A stretch of DNA of 12,901 bases. Origin: JAZGDL01 sp036477795 (GTDB taxonomy: Bacteria > Planctomycetota > Phycisphaerae > UBA1845). A model generated the notes under the pieces. That model ran no database searches, was not told the DNA's origin, and saw only the letters and a list, made by a program, of their open reading frames with translations. Position 1 is the first letter of the stretch. The number at the start of each line of letters is the position of its first letter. Below are positions 1-7,574 of the stretch, one piece after another. The position numbers were made by a program, and so were the translations under genes. The stretch is taken from positions 1 to 12,901 of the forward strand of contig JAZGDL010000048.1 in the NCBI GenBank assembly GCA_036477795.1, given 5' to 3'.

Positions 1-184
1 TTGGCAGATCGACAAGCCAAGCCAGAAGGGTGAGGATCAAGATCGACGTCCCGCCGTTGACCGCGGCCACAAGCGAAATCGCCTTACGCTCATCGTAGCT
101 GGCCAGCAGAGACGGGATCGACAGGCGCGCACGCCAGCGCGAACACCATCGACGCATACGAAGCCACCGCGTTATCTCGGACAT
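1..184 (-). CDS. HPP-family integral membrane protein, N-terminal part (3' end off window)
   Basis: This frame is open from an ATG at 184 down to the window edge and gives 61 residues. An AAAGGA ribosome-binding site lies about 5 bases before the ATG. The first 25 residues are basic and tryptophan-rich. They are followed by DERKAISLVAAVNGG and a hydrophobic stretch (about residues 36-59), the start of a first membrane segment. The AxVNGxxSIxxLxLLAxL pattern resembles the first helix of HPP-family proteins, integral membrane proteins of poorly defined role, some linked to nitrite transport in cyanobacteria and plants. It lies downstream of the Ntn hydrolase gene on the same strand with a 94-bp gap, so co-transcription is possible but not shown. 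With only 61 residues the family call is tentative; another membrane protein would fit nearly as well. Confidence 0.5.
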   Translation of the reverse strand, partial: MSEITRWLRMRRWCSRWRARLSIPSLLASYDERKAISLVAAVNGGTSILILTLLAWLVDLP

Positions 185-278
185 CGATTTCCTTTGCCGG
201 TGGGCGGCTCCCTGGGCCGCTCTCGTCCATATATATCGGCCTTATCTGGGCCAGCCTTTCTCGTATCGTTCCCGCTCG

Positions 279-1361
279 CTACGACTTCTTGACCCGTTTG
301 AACAGGTAGGCACAGTTTTCCAGACGGTTTCTTCCGTCGGCGTGTACGGCGAACTTGGCGCCGGACCATATGGATGCGGCTCCGAAGCGCCCGTCTTTGG
401 CTAGCGCGTACATTTTGACGTCGAACCGGGGTTTGCCCTGATCATTGAGTAATCGCGGTTCTCTGGTGTGATCGGCGATTCGCTTGAGCAGGGTGAGGCA
501 AGCTTGCGTCGGGTCCGCGCCGTTGCGCATCAATTCGACTACGGCAAATGCCCCGCAGTTCTTGATCACGGCTTCGCCCCGGCCGGTACTGCCCGCTGCA
601 CCGATGTCATTGTCCACGTACATTCCGGCCCCGACGATGGGCGAGTCGCCGACGCGGCCGGGGATTTTGTAACTCAGTCCGCTGGTGGTTGTGACGGCGC
701 TGAGGTTTCCGTGCCTGTCCAGGGCGCTGCAGTGAATGGTGCCGTAGGTGTGCAAGGTAGCTGCGGCGGAACGTGATTGTTTCTTGTCATCGGGCGGCTG
801 CAAGGGCTCCAGCCAGTCGTCCTGGTCCGAGAGAGATTCCTTCCAGCGCAGCCAGGCTTCGCGGGCCTCATCGGTGAGAAGGTTTTGTTCCTTGAAGCCG
901 TGGGATTTGGCAAAGCGCAGAGCCCCTTCGCCGACCAGGAGGGCGTGGTCGGTGCGTTGCAGCACGAGCTTTGCCACGCGCGATGGATGCATGATGTTCC
1001 GCAAGGCGGCCACCGCTCCGGAGTTGTGCGTCGGCCCATGCATGACCGATGCGTCAAGCTCAACGATACCATCCTCGTTGGGCAGACCGCCGTAGCCGAC
1101 CGAGTGATCCTTGGGGTCGGCTTCGACGATGTTGACGCCGGCGATGACGGCGTCCAGCGTGTCTGAGCCCTTTGCAATCATGGCAACAGCCCTTTCGGTG
1201 GCGGGCAGGCCGTTGGCACTGCTGATCGCCACCGACCCGCCGGGGCTATGCCGGTGCCGGTCTTGGGCAACGGCCGTCGATTGCTCGATGCCCGCCCCCG
1301 CTGCAGCGGCAGCTGCAGCGGCCGATGCCAGAAACGTGCGTCGCGTCAATGGTTCGCTCAT
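279..1361 (-). CDS. Tat-exported aspartylglucosaminidase-type N-terminal-nucleophile hydrolase
   Basis: The protein belongs to the isoaspartyl peptidase/glycosylasparaginase family, Ntn hydrolases that cleave the amide between GlcNAc and asparagine or beta-aspartyl peptides. I choose the ATG at 1361 (360 residues) over a TTG at 1379 because a GAGG lies about 9 bases before this ATG. The N terminus reads SEPLTRRTFLAS followed by an alanine-rich stretch, a twin-arginine export signal. The autoprocessing site is YGTIH, with the nucleophile Thr about residue 208 of the 360. It is followed by the substrate pocket motif GRVGDSPIVGAGMYVD and by GAAGSTGRGE, both close to human AGA. The alpha chain contains HSVGYGGLPNEDGIVELDAS. 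Length is normal for the family. Expected action is in the periplasm, on glycopeptide linkages. The substrate (glycoasparagine or isoaspartyl peptide) cannot be settled from sequence, though GRVGDSPI favours the glycosylasparaginase branch. Confidence 0.9.
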   Translation of the reverse strand: MSEPLTRRTFLASAAAAAAAAGAGIEQSTAVAQDRHRHSPGGSVAISSANGLPATERAVAMIAKGSDTLDAVIAGVNIVEADPKDHSVGYGGLPNEDGIVELDASVMHGPTHNSGAVAALRNIMHPSRVAKLVLQRTDHALLVGEGALRFAKSHGFKEQNLLTDEAREAWLRWKESLSDQDDWLEPLQPPDDKKQSRSAAATLHTYGTIHCSALDRHGNLSAVTTTSGLSYKIPGRVGDSPIVGAGMYVDNDIGAAGSTGRGEAVIKNCGAFAVVELMRNGADPTQACLTLLKRIADHTREPRLLNDQGKPRFDVKMYALAKDGRFGAASIWSGAKFAVHADGRNRLENCAYLFKRVKKS

Positions 1362-1383
1362 GATTCGCCACCTCGTCAAGGGT

Positions 1384-1411
1384 AGTTATCAGTTATCGGT
1401 TGTCAGTTAAG
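1384..1411. repeat. heptamer tandem tract (4 units)
   Basis: Four 7-base units read AGTTATC, AGTTATC, GGTTGTC, AGTTAAG. The tract lies 22 bases upstream of the Ntn hydrolase start codon, so it sits in the probable promoter or leader region of that gene. Three other tracts in this window have the same 7- or 14-base periodicity. Confidence 0.7.
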
Positions 1412-1427
1412 TGCTGCGACAAGCGCC

Positions 1428-1541
1428 ATTCGATGGGTCGGGCTGAACCGAGACGCGACCGTGAGGGAGCGGACGAACGAAAGTCTCTGATACTGCTGCA
1501 AACCGCTTCCTTACGGGCGCGGCTCGGATTACCCATCGATT
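1428..1541. repeat. dimeric inverted-repeat (REPIN-like) element
   Basis: A left arm (1428-1472) and a right arm (1503-1541) are imperfect inverted copies separated by 30 bases. Both begin with TCGATGGGT at the outer end. The inner 23 bases (1450-1472 against the reverse complement of 1503-1525) share the frame GAnnCGCGnCCGTnAGGnAGCGG. The left arm has about 5 extra bases between the two conserved blocks. The size (about 114 bp), inverted pairing and intergenic position between two divergent genes fit a non-autonomous REP doublet or small MITE. No coding potential is evident. Confidence 0.7.
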
Positions 1542-1636
1542 CAGGCGTGCCGCGGCACTAATGATATGATAGCATAACCATGAGGAAAACCCTCGTGGTC
1601 GCACGAGCCTCGGGGGGGCGGATCCGGAGATGAATT

Positions 1637-3559
1637 TTGGGAGCGGGCGCGAGGAGAAATCGTGGGCGTCGGGCACGACCCCGGCGATGGGTGCGCGGGG
1701 TGCTTGGCGTTACGCTGATCCTGGCGCTGAGCGGCGGGGCGTGGGTCGTGGTGGCACGCTGGGTTGGCAGCGGCAAGCTCAACGTGCTCTTGGTCACTAT
1801 CGATACCACGCGGGCCGATTACCTGCGCTGCTACGGACGGGCAGCGGCCCAGACGCCGAATCTCGATGAGTTGGCGCGCGGGGCGGTCCTGTTCGAACGG
1901 TCTTCCGCGAGTTGTCCACAGACACTCCCGTCCCACAGCACCATCATGACGGGCTTGTATCCATTCGTTCACGGCGTCCGGCGCAACGCAACGGATCGGT
2001 TGCCGTCGGCCGCCGTTACCCTGGCTGAAGTGCTCAAAGAGGAGGGCTACGCTACGGGGGCTGTGGTGGCGTCGTTCGTGCTGAACGCGAAGTTCGGGAT
2101 CGATCAGGGCTTTGATGCTTATCGCGACTTCTTTCCGACCGGCGACGTCGCTGACGAGCGCAGGGGTGACGAGGTCTGTGACGATGCACTGGAGTTGCTG
2201 CGATCATTCAGCGGGCAGCCTTTCTTCCTCTGGGTTCACTTCTTCGATCCGCACCATCCGTACGAGTCGGAGCGCTTCGGGGACGTGGACTCGGCGGACG
2301 CCTACGCGGACGAGATCAGGTTCATGGACCGGCAGATCGGGCGCCTGCTGCGCGAATTGCACACGCTCGATGTGGAGGACCGCACACTGGTGGTCGTCGT
2401 CGGTGATCACGGCGAGGGCTTGGACGACCATGGTGAATACCTGCACGGGTACTTCGTGTACGAGACCACCATCCACGTGCCCCTGATCATCCGCCGGCCG
2501 GGTGGGGCGTCAGCCGGTAGTCGCATCCGGGCGCAGGTCCGAACGATCGACATAGCCCCCACCGTGCTCGATCTTGTGGGTGCTCCGCCCTTGCCCCAGG
2601 CGCAGGGCGTCAGCCTGACGCCGCTGATCTCAGGCGCTACGGAGGACCTCCACTTGGCTGCCTATGCCGAAGCGACGGAGGGCCACTCGGCGCTTGGTTT
2701 GGCGCGGTTGCGCTCACTTACCGTGGACGGCTGGAAGTACGTGCTGGCGCCCAGTCCCCGGCTTTACCGTATCGAGACGGACCCTGGTGAAACACGGAAC
2801 CTGATCGCTGAGCATGCTGAAATGGCGACGAAGTTGCGCGGGCAACTTCGGGCCTTGATCGCCGACGCCCCGCCGCCCATTACGCCAGAGCTATCGCCGG
2901 TGAATCTGACGGCCGACGAAATCGCCCGCCTGGGGGCGCTGGGCTACGTCGGCGCGGTTCCCCAACGGGAGGAGCCGGGCTTGACCGAGCTGGACACGTT
3001 CGAGCCGAAGGGGAACGATCCCCAAGACTACGCCCACGCTATTGAGCTCAGCCTTCGTGCCCACCGAACGCTGGCCACCGGCGCATTTGTGCTCGCGGAG
3101 AAGCAGTTGGGTGAGCTCATCCAGGTTTTCCCCCAGGCAGCGGACCTGCACCGCGATCTGGCCTTTGCCCTGGAGAGGCAGAACAAGGTGGATGATGCCA
3201 TCAGGCGATACCAGCAGGCCGTCACCATGAATCCCCACGACTCGGAGACTCGTGTGCACTTGGCCAACCTACTGATGAGGCAGCGCCGCTGGGAACAGGC
3301 TATCGGGCAACTCGAGGGTGCGCTGGAACAGGACCCCGAAGACGCTATCACTCACCGTCTACTTGCAACTGCGCTGGCTTCTGTGGAGCGCTTTGACGAA
3401 GCCCGCGCCCATTGGGAAACCGCCGTGATACTCAACCCACAGGACGCCCGATCGCTGCAAGCCCTGGGTGAGCTTCATACGCAACAGGGCCGGTCCGCCG
3501 AAGCGTACGAGTGCTTCCTCAAGGCCGCCAAGCTCGCGCCGCGCCAGCGCCAGCCTTAG
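1637..3559 (+). CDS. sulfatase-like alkaline-phosphatase-superfamily hydrolase with C-terminal TPRs
   Basis: A 640-residue protein. Residues 1-20 are very basic and 21-42 form one membrane segment, so it is a signal anchor with the rest outside the membrane. The sulfatase fold covers about 48-410: metal ligand region LLVTIDTTRADYLRCYG (D56), nucleophile region TLPSHSTIMTG (T97), FFDPHHPY (203-209) and the second metal site VVGDHGEGLDDHGEYLHG (D257, H258). The position normally held by the formylglycine Cys/Ser in CxPSR is Thr, with His for Arg. A Thr-nucleophile phosphodiesterase, phosphotransferase or phosphatase is therefore as likely as a sulfatase. Residues 465-635 are at least four TPR-like helical pairs (for example ADLHRDLAFALERQNKVDDA). 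The start is a TTG with GGAG 8 bases before it; a GTG at 1691 is the alternative but would remove the basic N terminus. A possible -10 TATGAT lies at 1565-1570. It converges on the next gene with 11 bp between stops. Confidence 0.85.
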   Translation: MGAGARRNRGRRARPRRWVRGVLGVTLILALSGGAWVVVARWVGSGKLNVLLVTIDTTRADYLRCYGRAAAQTPNLDELARGAVLFERSSASCPQTLPSHSTIMTGLYPFVHGVRRNATDRLPSAAVTLAEVLKEEGYATGAVVASFVLNAKFGIDQGFDAYRDFFPTGDVADERRGDEVCDDALELLRSFSGQPFFLWVHFFDPHHPYESERFGDVDSADAYADEIRFMDRQIGRLLRELHTLDVEDRTLVVVVGDHGEGLDDHGEYLHGYFVYETTIHVPLIIRRPGGASAGSRIRAQVRTIDIAPTVLDLVGAPPLPQAQGVSLTPLISGATEDLHLAAYAEATEGHSALGLARLRSLTVDGWKYVLAPSPRLYRIETDPGETRNLIAEHAEMATKLRGQLRALIADAPPPITPELSPVNLTADEIARLGALGYVGAVPQREEPGLTELDTFEPKGNDPQDYAHAIELSLRAHRTLATGAFVLAEKQLGELIQVFPQAADLHRDLAFALERQNKVDDAIRRYQQAVTMNPHDSETRVHLANLLMRQRRWEQAIGQLEGALEQDPEDAITHRLLATALASVERFDEARAHWETAVILNPQDARSLQALGELHTQQGRSAEAYECFLKAAKLAPRQRQP

Positions 3560-3570
3560 CAGCCCGTGGC

Positions 3571-5673
3571 TCAGGCCACCGCCGCCCGCCGACTCCGCCG
3601 AATCACGATAGTCGCCACCGTGAACAGCAACAGCCCCATCGCCATCATCCCCCATTGAGAGACGGTGGGAATCTGCTCTTGGGGCGGGCATTCCAGGTCT
3701 TCAATGGCGAAAGCGTCGATGCCGGCCTCGACGACCGACCCCGCGCCGAGGTCCGACGCGATGAAGCGGACCTGCACGGACGTCGAAGGCGACACGCCGT
3801 CGGGCAGTTCATGCGTCACGTGGAACCATCCACCAGCCACCTCCGCGCCGGCGGGACCAACCGTCTCCAGATTCACCCAATCGGTGCCGTTGTCGGTTAT
3901 CTCCACGACGAAGGTGTCCGCCTGCGGCGAGGCGCCCACCACATTGGAGTACCATCGTGCGTAACTGATGCGCGGAAAGGCCAGCGCGCTCAGATCAAAC
4001 GGCGGCGACGTAAGAATGGTGGACCCGCCGTCGACGTCGGAATTGTCCACAACGTTGTCCGTCAGAAAACACCGTCCCGAGCCGTCAGAATCAGACGTCG
4101 GGTCGCCGCGGGCACCGTCACCAGCCGGAACGCCGGTCTCCCATTGGCCGTCAACTGCATCACCCGAAACCGTCCAGCCGATGTCATTCTCGAAATCGAA
4201 GGATGATACCGGGATAATCGAAACAGCCGAGATCGCCGAAAACGTCGACGCTGGCGCATCGAAGGGGTTGGTAACCGTTTGTCCTTGCAGCGTGTCGATG
4301 CTTATATAGTAATTGATCGCACTGCCGCAGGGCGTTGCCCCGATTTGTCCGACAAAATCGCCGCCGTCCTGCTGTAGCGGGCTTGCCTGGAACACGCCGC
4401 CGTCGACCTGTACGAAAAGCTGCCCCGTCGACGGATCAGGATCCGCGCTTCCCGACGAGATAGCCACACGCACCTCGGCACCGGATTGCGGATCAACAAT
4501 GTCGGGCGTTCCCAGGGGACAGCCGAATTCGAGCGGCCGTGCCACGTCGACAACAAAGAAACCGTCTTCCAGATCGCTCAACAGAACCTTGTCGGCGCCC
4601 AGAAGCGGATAAACCCCCCAGTTGCCGTCGAAACCGCCGGTGTTGGCGAACAGCGACGTATCGAAACTGGCTACGAACTCCAGGGCGCCGGTGGCACAGT
4701 TGACGTCGAACACTTGGAGGCCCGCCTGATACCAGGAGATGTACAACCGGTTACCGACCATGACCTGGTTGTGCACGCTGTTGGCATCGTCCGGCAGCAC
4801 CAGCCCACCGCGCAGCGTGAAGGCCAGTGTACCCGGAGGGGACTCCGTCATCTCGTAAACTGTGATCCCGCCGTTGGTACGCTCTTCCCCGGTCACCACG
4901 TAGTTGCCGTCATCCGTGGGCCACATCGAGTGCGTGCTGGCGCCGGGGGTGCTGCCCATGAACGTCGGCATGGTGTTGGCCACGTCGCTCACGTCATAAA
5001 CCCATAGCCCGCTGTTCCACGCCGCGGCGTAAAGCCGGCCGTTGCGAACGGTGATGTCATGCACGAACACACTGCCCACGTTTTGAAGCAGCCAGGTCAG
5101 TTGCGTAATCGGGCTGCCCGGTGGATTGTCGGGGTCGAACAATGTCAGATCCAGTATCCCCACGCGCGGCGTGGAACTGTCAACCATGTAGAGAAACTTG
5201 TTGTCGTAAAAGACGTTGTGTATCGCGGTAAGACCTGAAATGCGTACCGTGGCAATCTGGGCGCGTGCGTTGGGATTACGAATGTCCACGATGGCCACGC
5301 TGTCGGGACTTCCGCCTTCCAGCCCGATGAACAAGAGGCCGTCGCCGGTCTTCACGTCCTGGGGCGAGGAGAAATTGTTGGGAGACGGGACGAAAAAGGT
5401 CTCGTCGAGGAACGGGCTACTGGGGTTGCTGATGTCGATGATGTGCACGCGGGCGGTCATCCCGTCGCCCAGCGCGAAATTTGGAAGGTATGCGTAGTTT
5501 CCTTCCCCCCAGATGTCGGCGTAATCACCGGCGTATCCATCCCAGGTCCCGACTAATGAGGCGTTGACCGGTGGGTCTTGAGCGGGGGCCTGCACCACCG
5601 CGCTGATGACAACAACTGCCGCTGCACAGAACCTGAAGGACCACTCCGTGACCGACTGCCGCTTTCCCTTCAT
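3571..5673 (-). CDS. LVIVD-repeat (choice-of-anchor B type) secreted protein with IPTL-CTERM tail
   Basis: I choose the ATG at 5673 (700 residues) because a GAGG lies about 10 bases upstream; a GTG at 5730 would add 19 residues. A signal peptide covers about residues 1-32 (hydrophobic AAAVVVISAVV, cleavage near APAQ-D). Residues about 38-380 are repeated beta units of LVIVD/choice-of-anchor B type, such as ARVHIIDISNPSSP, SVAIVDIRNPN and GLWVYDVSDV, a predicted propeller. Residues about 385-480 form a beta domain with few landmarks. Residues about 490-660 match a MAM-like jelly-roll module common in secreted planctomycete proteins (GWTVSGDAVDGQWETGVP, then DSDGSGRCFLTDN). The C terminus (668-696) is IPTVSQWGM, a hydrophobic helix and RRSRR, the tripartite IPTL-CTERM signal thought to be handled by an exosortase-type system. 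It is predicted to be surface-attached or released; the ligand is unknown. A short hairpin (GTGGC, 4-base loop, GCCAC; 3566-3579) at the stop may help end transcription. Confidence 0.85.
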   Translation of the reverse strand: MKGKRQSVTEWSFRFCAAAVVVISAVVQAPAQDPPVNASLVGTWDGYAGDYADIWGEGNYAYLPNFALGDGMTARVHIIDISNPSSPFLDETFFVPSPNNFSSPQDVKTGDGLLFIGLEGGSPDSVAIVDIRNPNARAQIATVRISGLTAIHNVFYDNKFLYMVDSSTPRVGILDLTLFDPDNPPGSPITQLTWLLQNVGSVFVHDITVRNGRLYAAAWNSGLWVYDVSDVANTMPTFMGSTPGASTHSMWPTDDGNYVVTGEERTNGGITVYEMTESPPGTLAFTLRGGLVLPDDANSVHNQVMVGNRLYISWYQAGLQVFDVNCATGALEFVASFDTSLFANTGGFDGNWGVYPLLGADKVLLSDLEDGFFVVDVARPLEFGCPLGTPDIVDPQSGAEVRVAISSGSADPDPSTGQLFVQVDGGVFQASPLQQDGGDFVGQIGATPCGSAINYYISIDTLQGQTVTNPFDAPASTFSAISAVSIIPVSSFDFENDIGWTVSGDAVDGQWETGVPAGDGARGDPTSDSDGSGRCFLTDNVVDNSDVDGGSTILTSPPFDLSALAFPRISYARWYSNVVGASPQADTFVVEITDNGTDWVNLETVGPAGAEVAGGWFHVTHELPDGVSPSTSVQVRFIASDLGAGSVVEAGIDAFAIEDLECPPQEQIPTVSQWGMMAMGLLLFTVATIVIRRSRRAAVA

Positions 5674-5812
5674 CTGACTGACCTCGTGGCTCTGCCGAAA
5701 GAAACCCAACGCCCGGACCCGGGCACGCACGGTCGGAACAGTACGATTCTAGCAGCAACACCACCCTTGTTTCAACAGCGCCGGCTTAAGTGGGAGTGCA
5801 TTTGCAAGCGTT

Positions 5813-5854
5813 CAGCCATCAGCCATCAGCTTTCAGCGATTCGCTATCAGATGA
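5813..5854. repeat. degenerate heptamer tract (6 units)
   Basis: Successive 7-base units read CAGCCAT, CAGCCAT, CAGCTTT, CAGCGAT, TCGCTAT, CAGATGA. The phase is held over 42 bases while the units diverge, which points to an old tandem array. Confidence 0.6.
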
Positions 5855-5919
5855 GTGCTGGGGACTGAGCGCTGATTTGAAGTTGCGCTGATCAGAGACG
5901 GGCCGGATTTTCGGCCTGG

Positions 5920-5989
5920 CTGCTGAACGCTGACTGCTGAACGCTGACTGCTGAACGCTGACCGCTGAACGCTGACTGCTGAACGCTGA
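5920..5989. repeat. five tandem copies of a 14-bp unit
   Basis: The unit CTGCTGAACGCTGA occurs five times head to tail. Four copies are identical and the fourth differs by one base (CCGCTGAACGCTGA). Each unit is itself two related heptamers (CTGCTGA and ACGCTGA), so the tract keeps a 7-base period. It ends 17 bases downstream of the stop of the Mpo1-like gene. Confidence 0.9.
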
Positions 5990-6006
5990 ACGCTTACGTT
6001 TCATCG

Positions 6007-6264
6007 TCAACACCGACGAAGCAGTTTCTTGATGAGTATGACCTCACCCATGTCGTTGCCCTCGATGCGGTGCCCGACCCATTGCATGCTGTAGCTTGCC
6101 ACGATGAGCCCGACCGGTCGCCACCACAGATCCCAACGCCAACCCAACAGTTGCGACCCGCCCAGCCACAGGCCCCAAACCAGCAGCGGTATCCCCACCG
6201 CGTGCAGCAAGCGGCTCACCGGGTGCTGATGCCGGTCAAGCCAACTCTCAATCGCACCACTCAT
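6007..6264 (-). CDS. Mpo1-like (DUF962) small membrane protein
   Basis: An 85-residue protein starting at an ATG with AGGTGGA just before it. It has the DUF962/Mpo1-like signature: RHQHPVSRLLHAVGIPLL (residues 11-28) and SMQWVGHRIEGNDMGE (59-74), with conserved histidines H12, H14, H21 and H65. Two hydrophobic segments (about 22-40 and 49-64) lie between and around them. In yeast, Mpo1 is an iron-dependent alpha-dioxygenase acting on 2-hydroxy fatty acids, and the histidines are thought to bind the metal. Whether the short bacterial forms have this activity is not known to me. The start lies 5 bp after the stop of the FapA-like gene on the same strand, so the two are probably co-transcribed. 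Compared with longer family members it has a reduced membrane core. Confidence 0.75.
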   Translation of the reverse strand: MSGAIESWLDRHQHPVSRLLHAVGIPLLVWGLWLGGSQLLGWRWDLWWRPVGLIVASYSMQWVGHRIEGNDMGEVILIKKLLRRC

Positions 6265-6269
6265 TCCAC

Positions 6270-7508
6270 CTATCCTAAGGGAGTCGTGCCGTCCTCTCCA
6301 GAACGTTGACCGAGCGACTCCTCGGACTGGGGAACTTCATCACCGCGGCACACTAACTCGCGTTCGTCGCCGGAGAGCGTGTGCAGGCAGATGAGAGCCG
6401 ATGCGACGCCTTCACTGGCCCGGCGCTCGAAGATCTTGACCGGACCGGTGAGCACCTCACGGGCGATGAACTCGAAATCCTCGAATACCAGGGTGGCCCC
6501 TGGATAGATGCGGTCCTGAACCATCAGGACCGGCTCCTCGTGCCAGCGGCCCTGCTCGATCATTTCGTCCTTGCGAGCGATGATCTCCTCGGCGGCCTTC
6601 TGAATGCTGCCCGCCTGGGACATCAACTCGGTGGCTCGTCCCCGCTGATCGCGTGTCAACCACTTGAATTCGGCCATCAACGGGGCGACCGCAATACGAA
6701 TCCTCTCGGCGGATTCCATTATTCTTGCGGCTTCCTGATCCGCCCGGGACGCTTGGGCCAGAATGACCGGGTCCACCCCGATGGTCACGTGCGTGGGAAC
6801 TTCCGCCTCAGAGCCGATTTCTTTGGCTTCCGCGCCGCCGTGGGCGTAACACCTGCCGCCGATGACGGCGCCGTGCGGCACAATCAGGCGGGCCATGGTA
6901 TGCACGTCTGACCTGACGGCCTCTTTGTCGATGGTGATGTCGCCGTGGGCCTTGAGTGTCGAGCCGTCGCAGAACTTGCAAACGATTTGCCCGCCGGCGC
7001 TAACGCTGCCCTTGTCTTTGCCGACGATACCGCCAAGCACGACCACGTTGCCGCCGGCCTCCACTTCATTGCTTTCGATCGTCCCCCCAACCGAGAGCGA
7101 TTTGGTCGTCTTGATGTTGAAAAGGTCGCGCACGGTGCCTTTGACGATGATGTCTGCTGCAACATCGAGGCTGCCCGAATTGAAATCAACGTCACCGTCG
7201 ATCTTAATGACGTCGTCAACGGCCAGGGTGTCATCCTTGAAGAGGACCAGCCCGCTCCAAGTGGCATAGACCGTCCTGCCGTCTGGGCCCATATTTACCC
7301 CCGCGCCCAGCTTCACCTCTCGGGGCTTGTCGTCGATGAAGATGGGATTGCCGAACACATCAACACCATCGACCGCCGGTTGTGCTGGTTCGATTACGCC
7401 GATGGCTTGGCCCTCACCAATGGTCAAGAGCCAGCACTGTGCGTAGTAGTCCACCGGGGCGTCTTTTCCCTCCTTCTTCTCCGGCCGCGTCTCCGAGCGC
7501 CGTTTCAA
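6270..7508 (-). CDS. FapA/DUF342-family protein, C-terminal part (separated from its N-terminal domain by a stop)
   Basis: Residues of this 412-codon frame match the FapA (DUF342) core. PAVDGVDVFGNPI (45-56) is the typical entry motif, followed by LYA-like TVYATWSGLVL and a right-handed beta-helix rich in GG turns (about 100-250; IDGDVDF, IVKGTVRD, VEAGGNVVVLGG, GVDP). A charged helical segment (256-320) and a short beta tail follow. The family's role is unclear; named members link to flagellar assembly or polar cell organisation. The frame is open upstream of the TTG at 7508 to a TGA at 7575-7577. Directly beyond that, in the same frame, lies the matching N-terminal FapA domain. No ATG or GTG is available after the TGA; the TTG has only a distant GGAG (12 bases). 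This part may be made by re-initiation, by readthrough, or not at all. Confidence 0.8.
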   Translation of the reverse strand: MKRRSETRPEKKEGKDAPVDYYAQCWLLTIGEGQAIGVIEPAQPAVDGVDVFGNPIFIDDKPREVKLGAGVNMGPDGRTVYATWSGLVLFKDDTLAVDDVIKIDGDVDFNSGSLDVAADIIVKGTVRDLFNIKTTKSLSVGGTIESNEVEAGGNVVVLGGIVGKDKGSVSAGGQIVCKFCDGSTLKAHGDITIDKEAVRSDVHTMARLIVPHGAVIGGRCYAHGGAEAKEIGSEAEVPTHVTIGVDPVILAQASRADQEAARIMESAERIRIAVAPLMAEFKWLTRDQRGRATELMSQAGSIQKAAEEIIARKDEMIEQGRWHEEPVLMVQDRIYPGATLVFEDFEFIAREVLTGPVKIFERRASEGVASALICLHTLSGDERELVCRGDEVPQSEESLGQRSGEDGTTPLG

Positions 7509-7574
7509 TTCGTCCTGGAACTCCTGTCGGGCATCGACCTGCGGCTTGGGGGGATTACCCTTGGCACTCAGGAA

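Larger units (their letters stand above)
5674..6006. other. intergenic gap with tandem repeats
   Basis: This 333-base stretch separates two minus-strand genes. It holds the two tandem tracts listed separately (5813-5854 and 5920-5989). The rest (5674-5812) should contain the promoter of the downstream-facing LVIVD gene, but I see no convincing -35/-10 pair. I see no credible gene on either strand. Confidence 0.7.

Noticed and set aside
200..220. Possible terminator between the Ntn hydrolase and the HPP gene
   Set aside because: Only a weak GC stem (GCGGC/GCCGC) with no T run on the transcribed side.
3511..4206. Long plus-strand frame (231 codons) opposite the LVIVD gene
   Set aside because: Arg/His-rich composition typical of a high-GC antisense frame; the opposite strand has clear domains and a signal peptide.
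5920..5989. Possible CRISPR array
   Set aside because: Units of 14 bp are directly adjacent with no spacers; it is a simple tandem repeat.
5819..6013. Minus-strand open frame of 64 codons with repeated SAFSSQRSA-type peptide
   Set aside because: It is just the translation of the 14-bp and 7-bp tandem tracts; no ribosome-binding site, no family resemblance.
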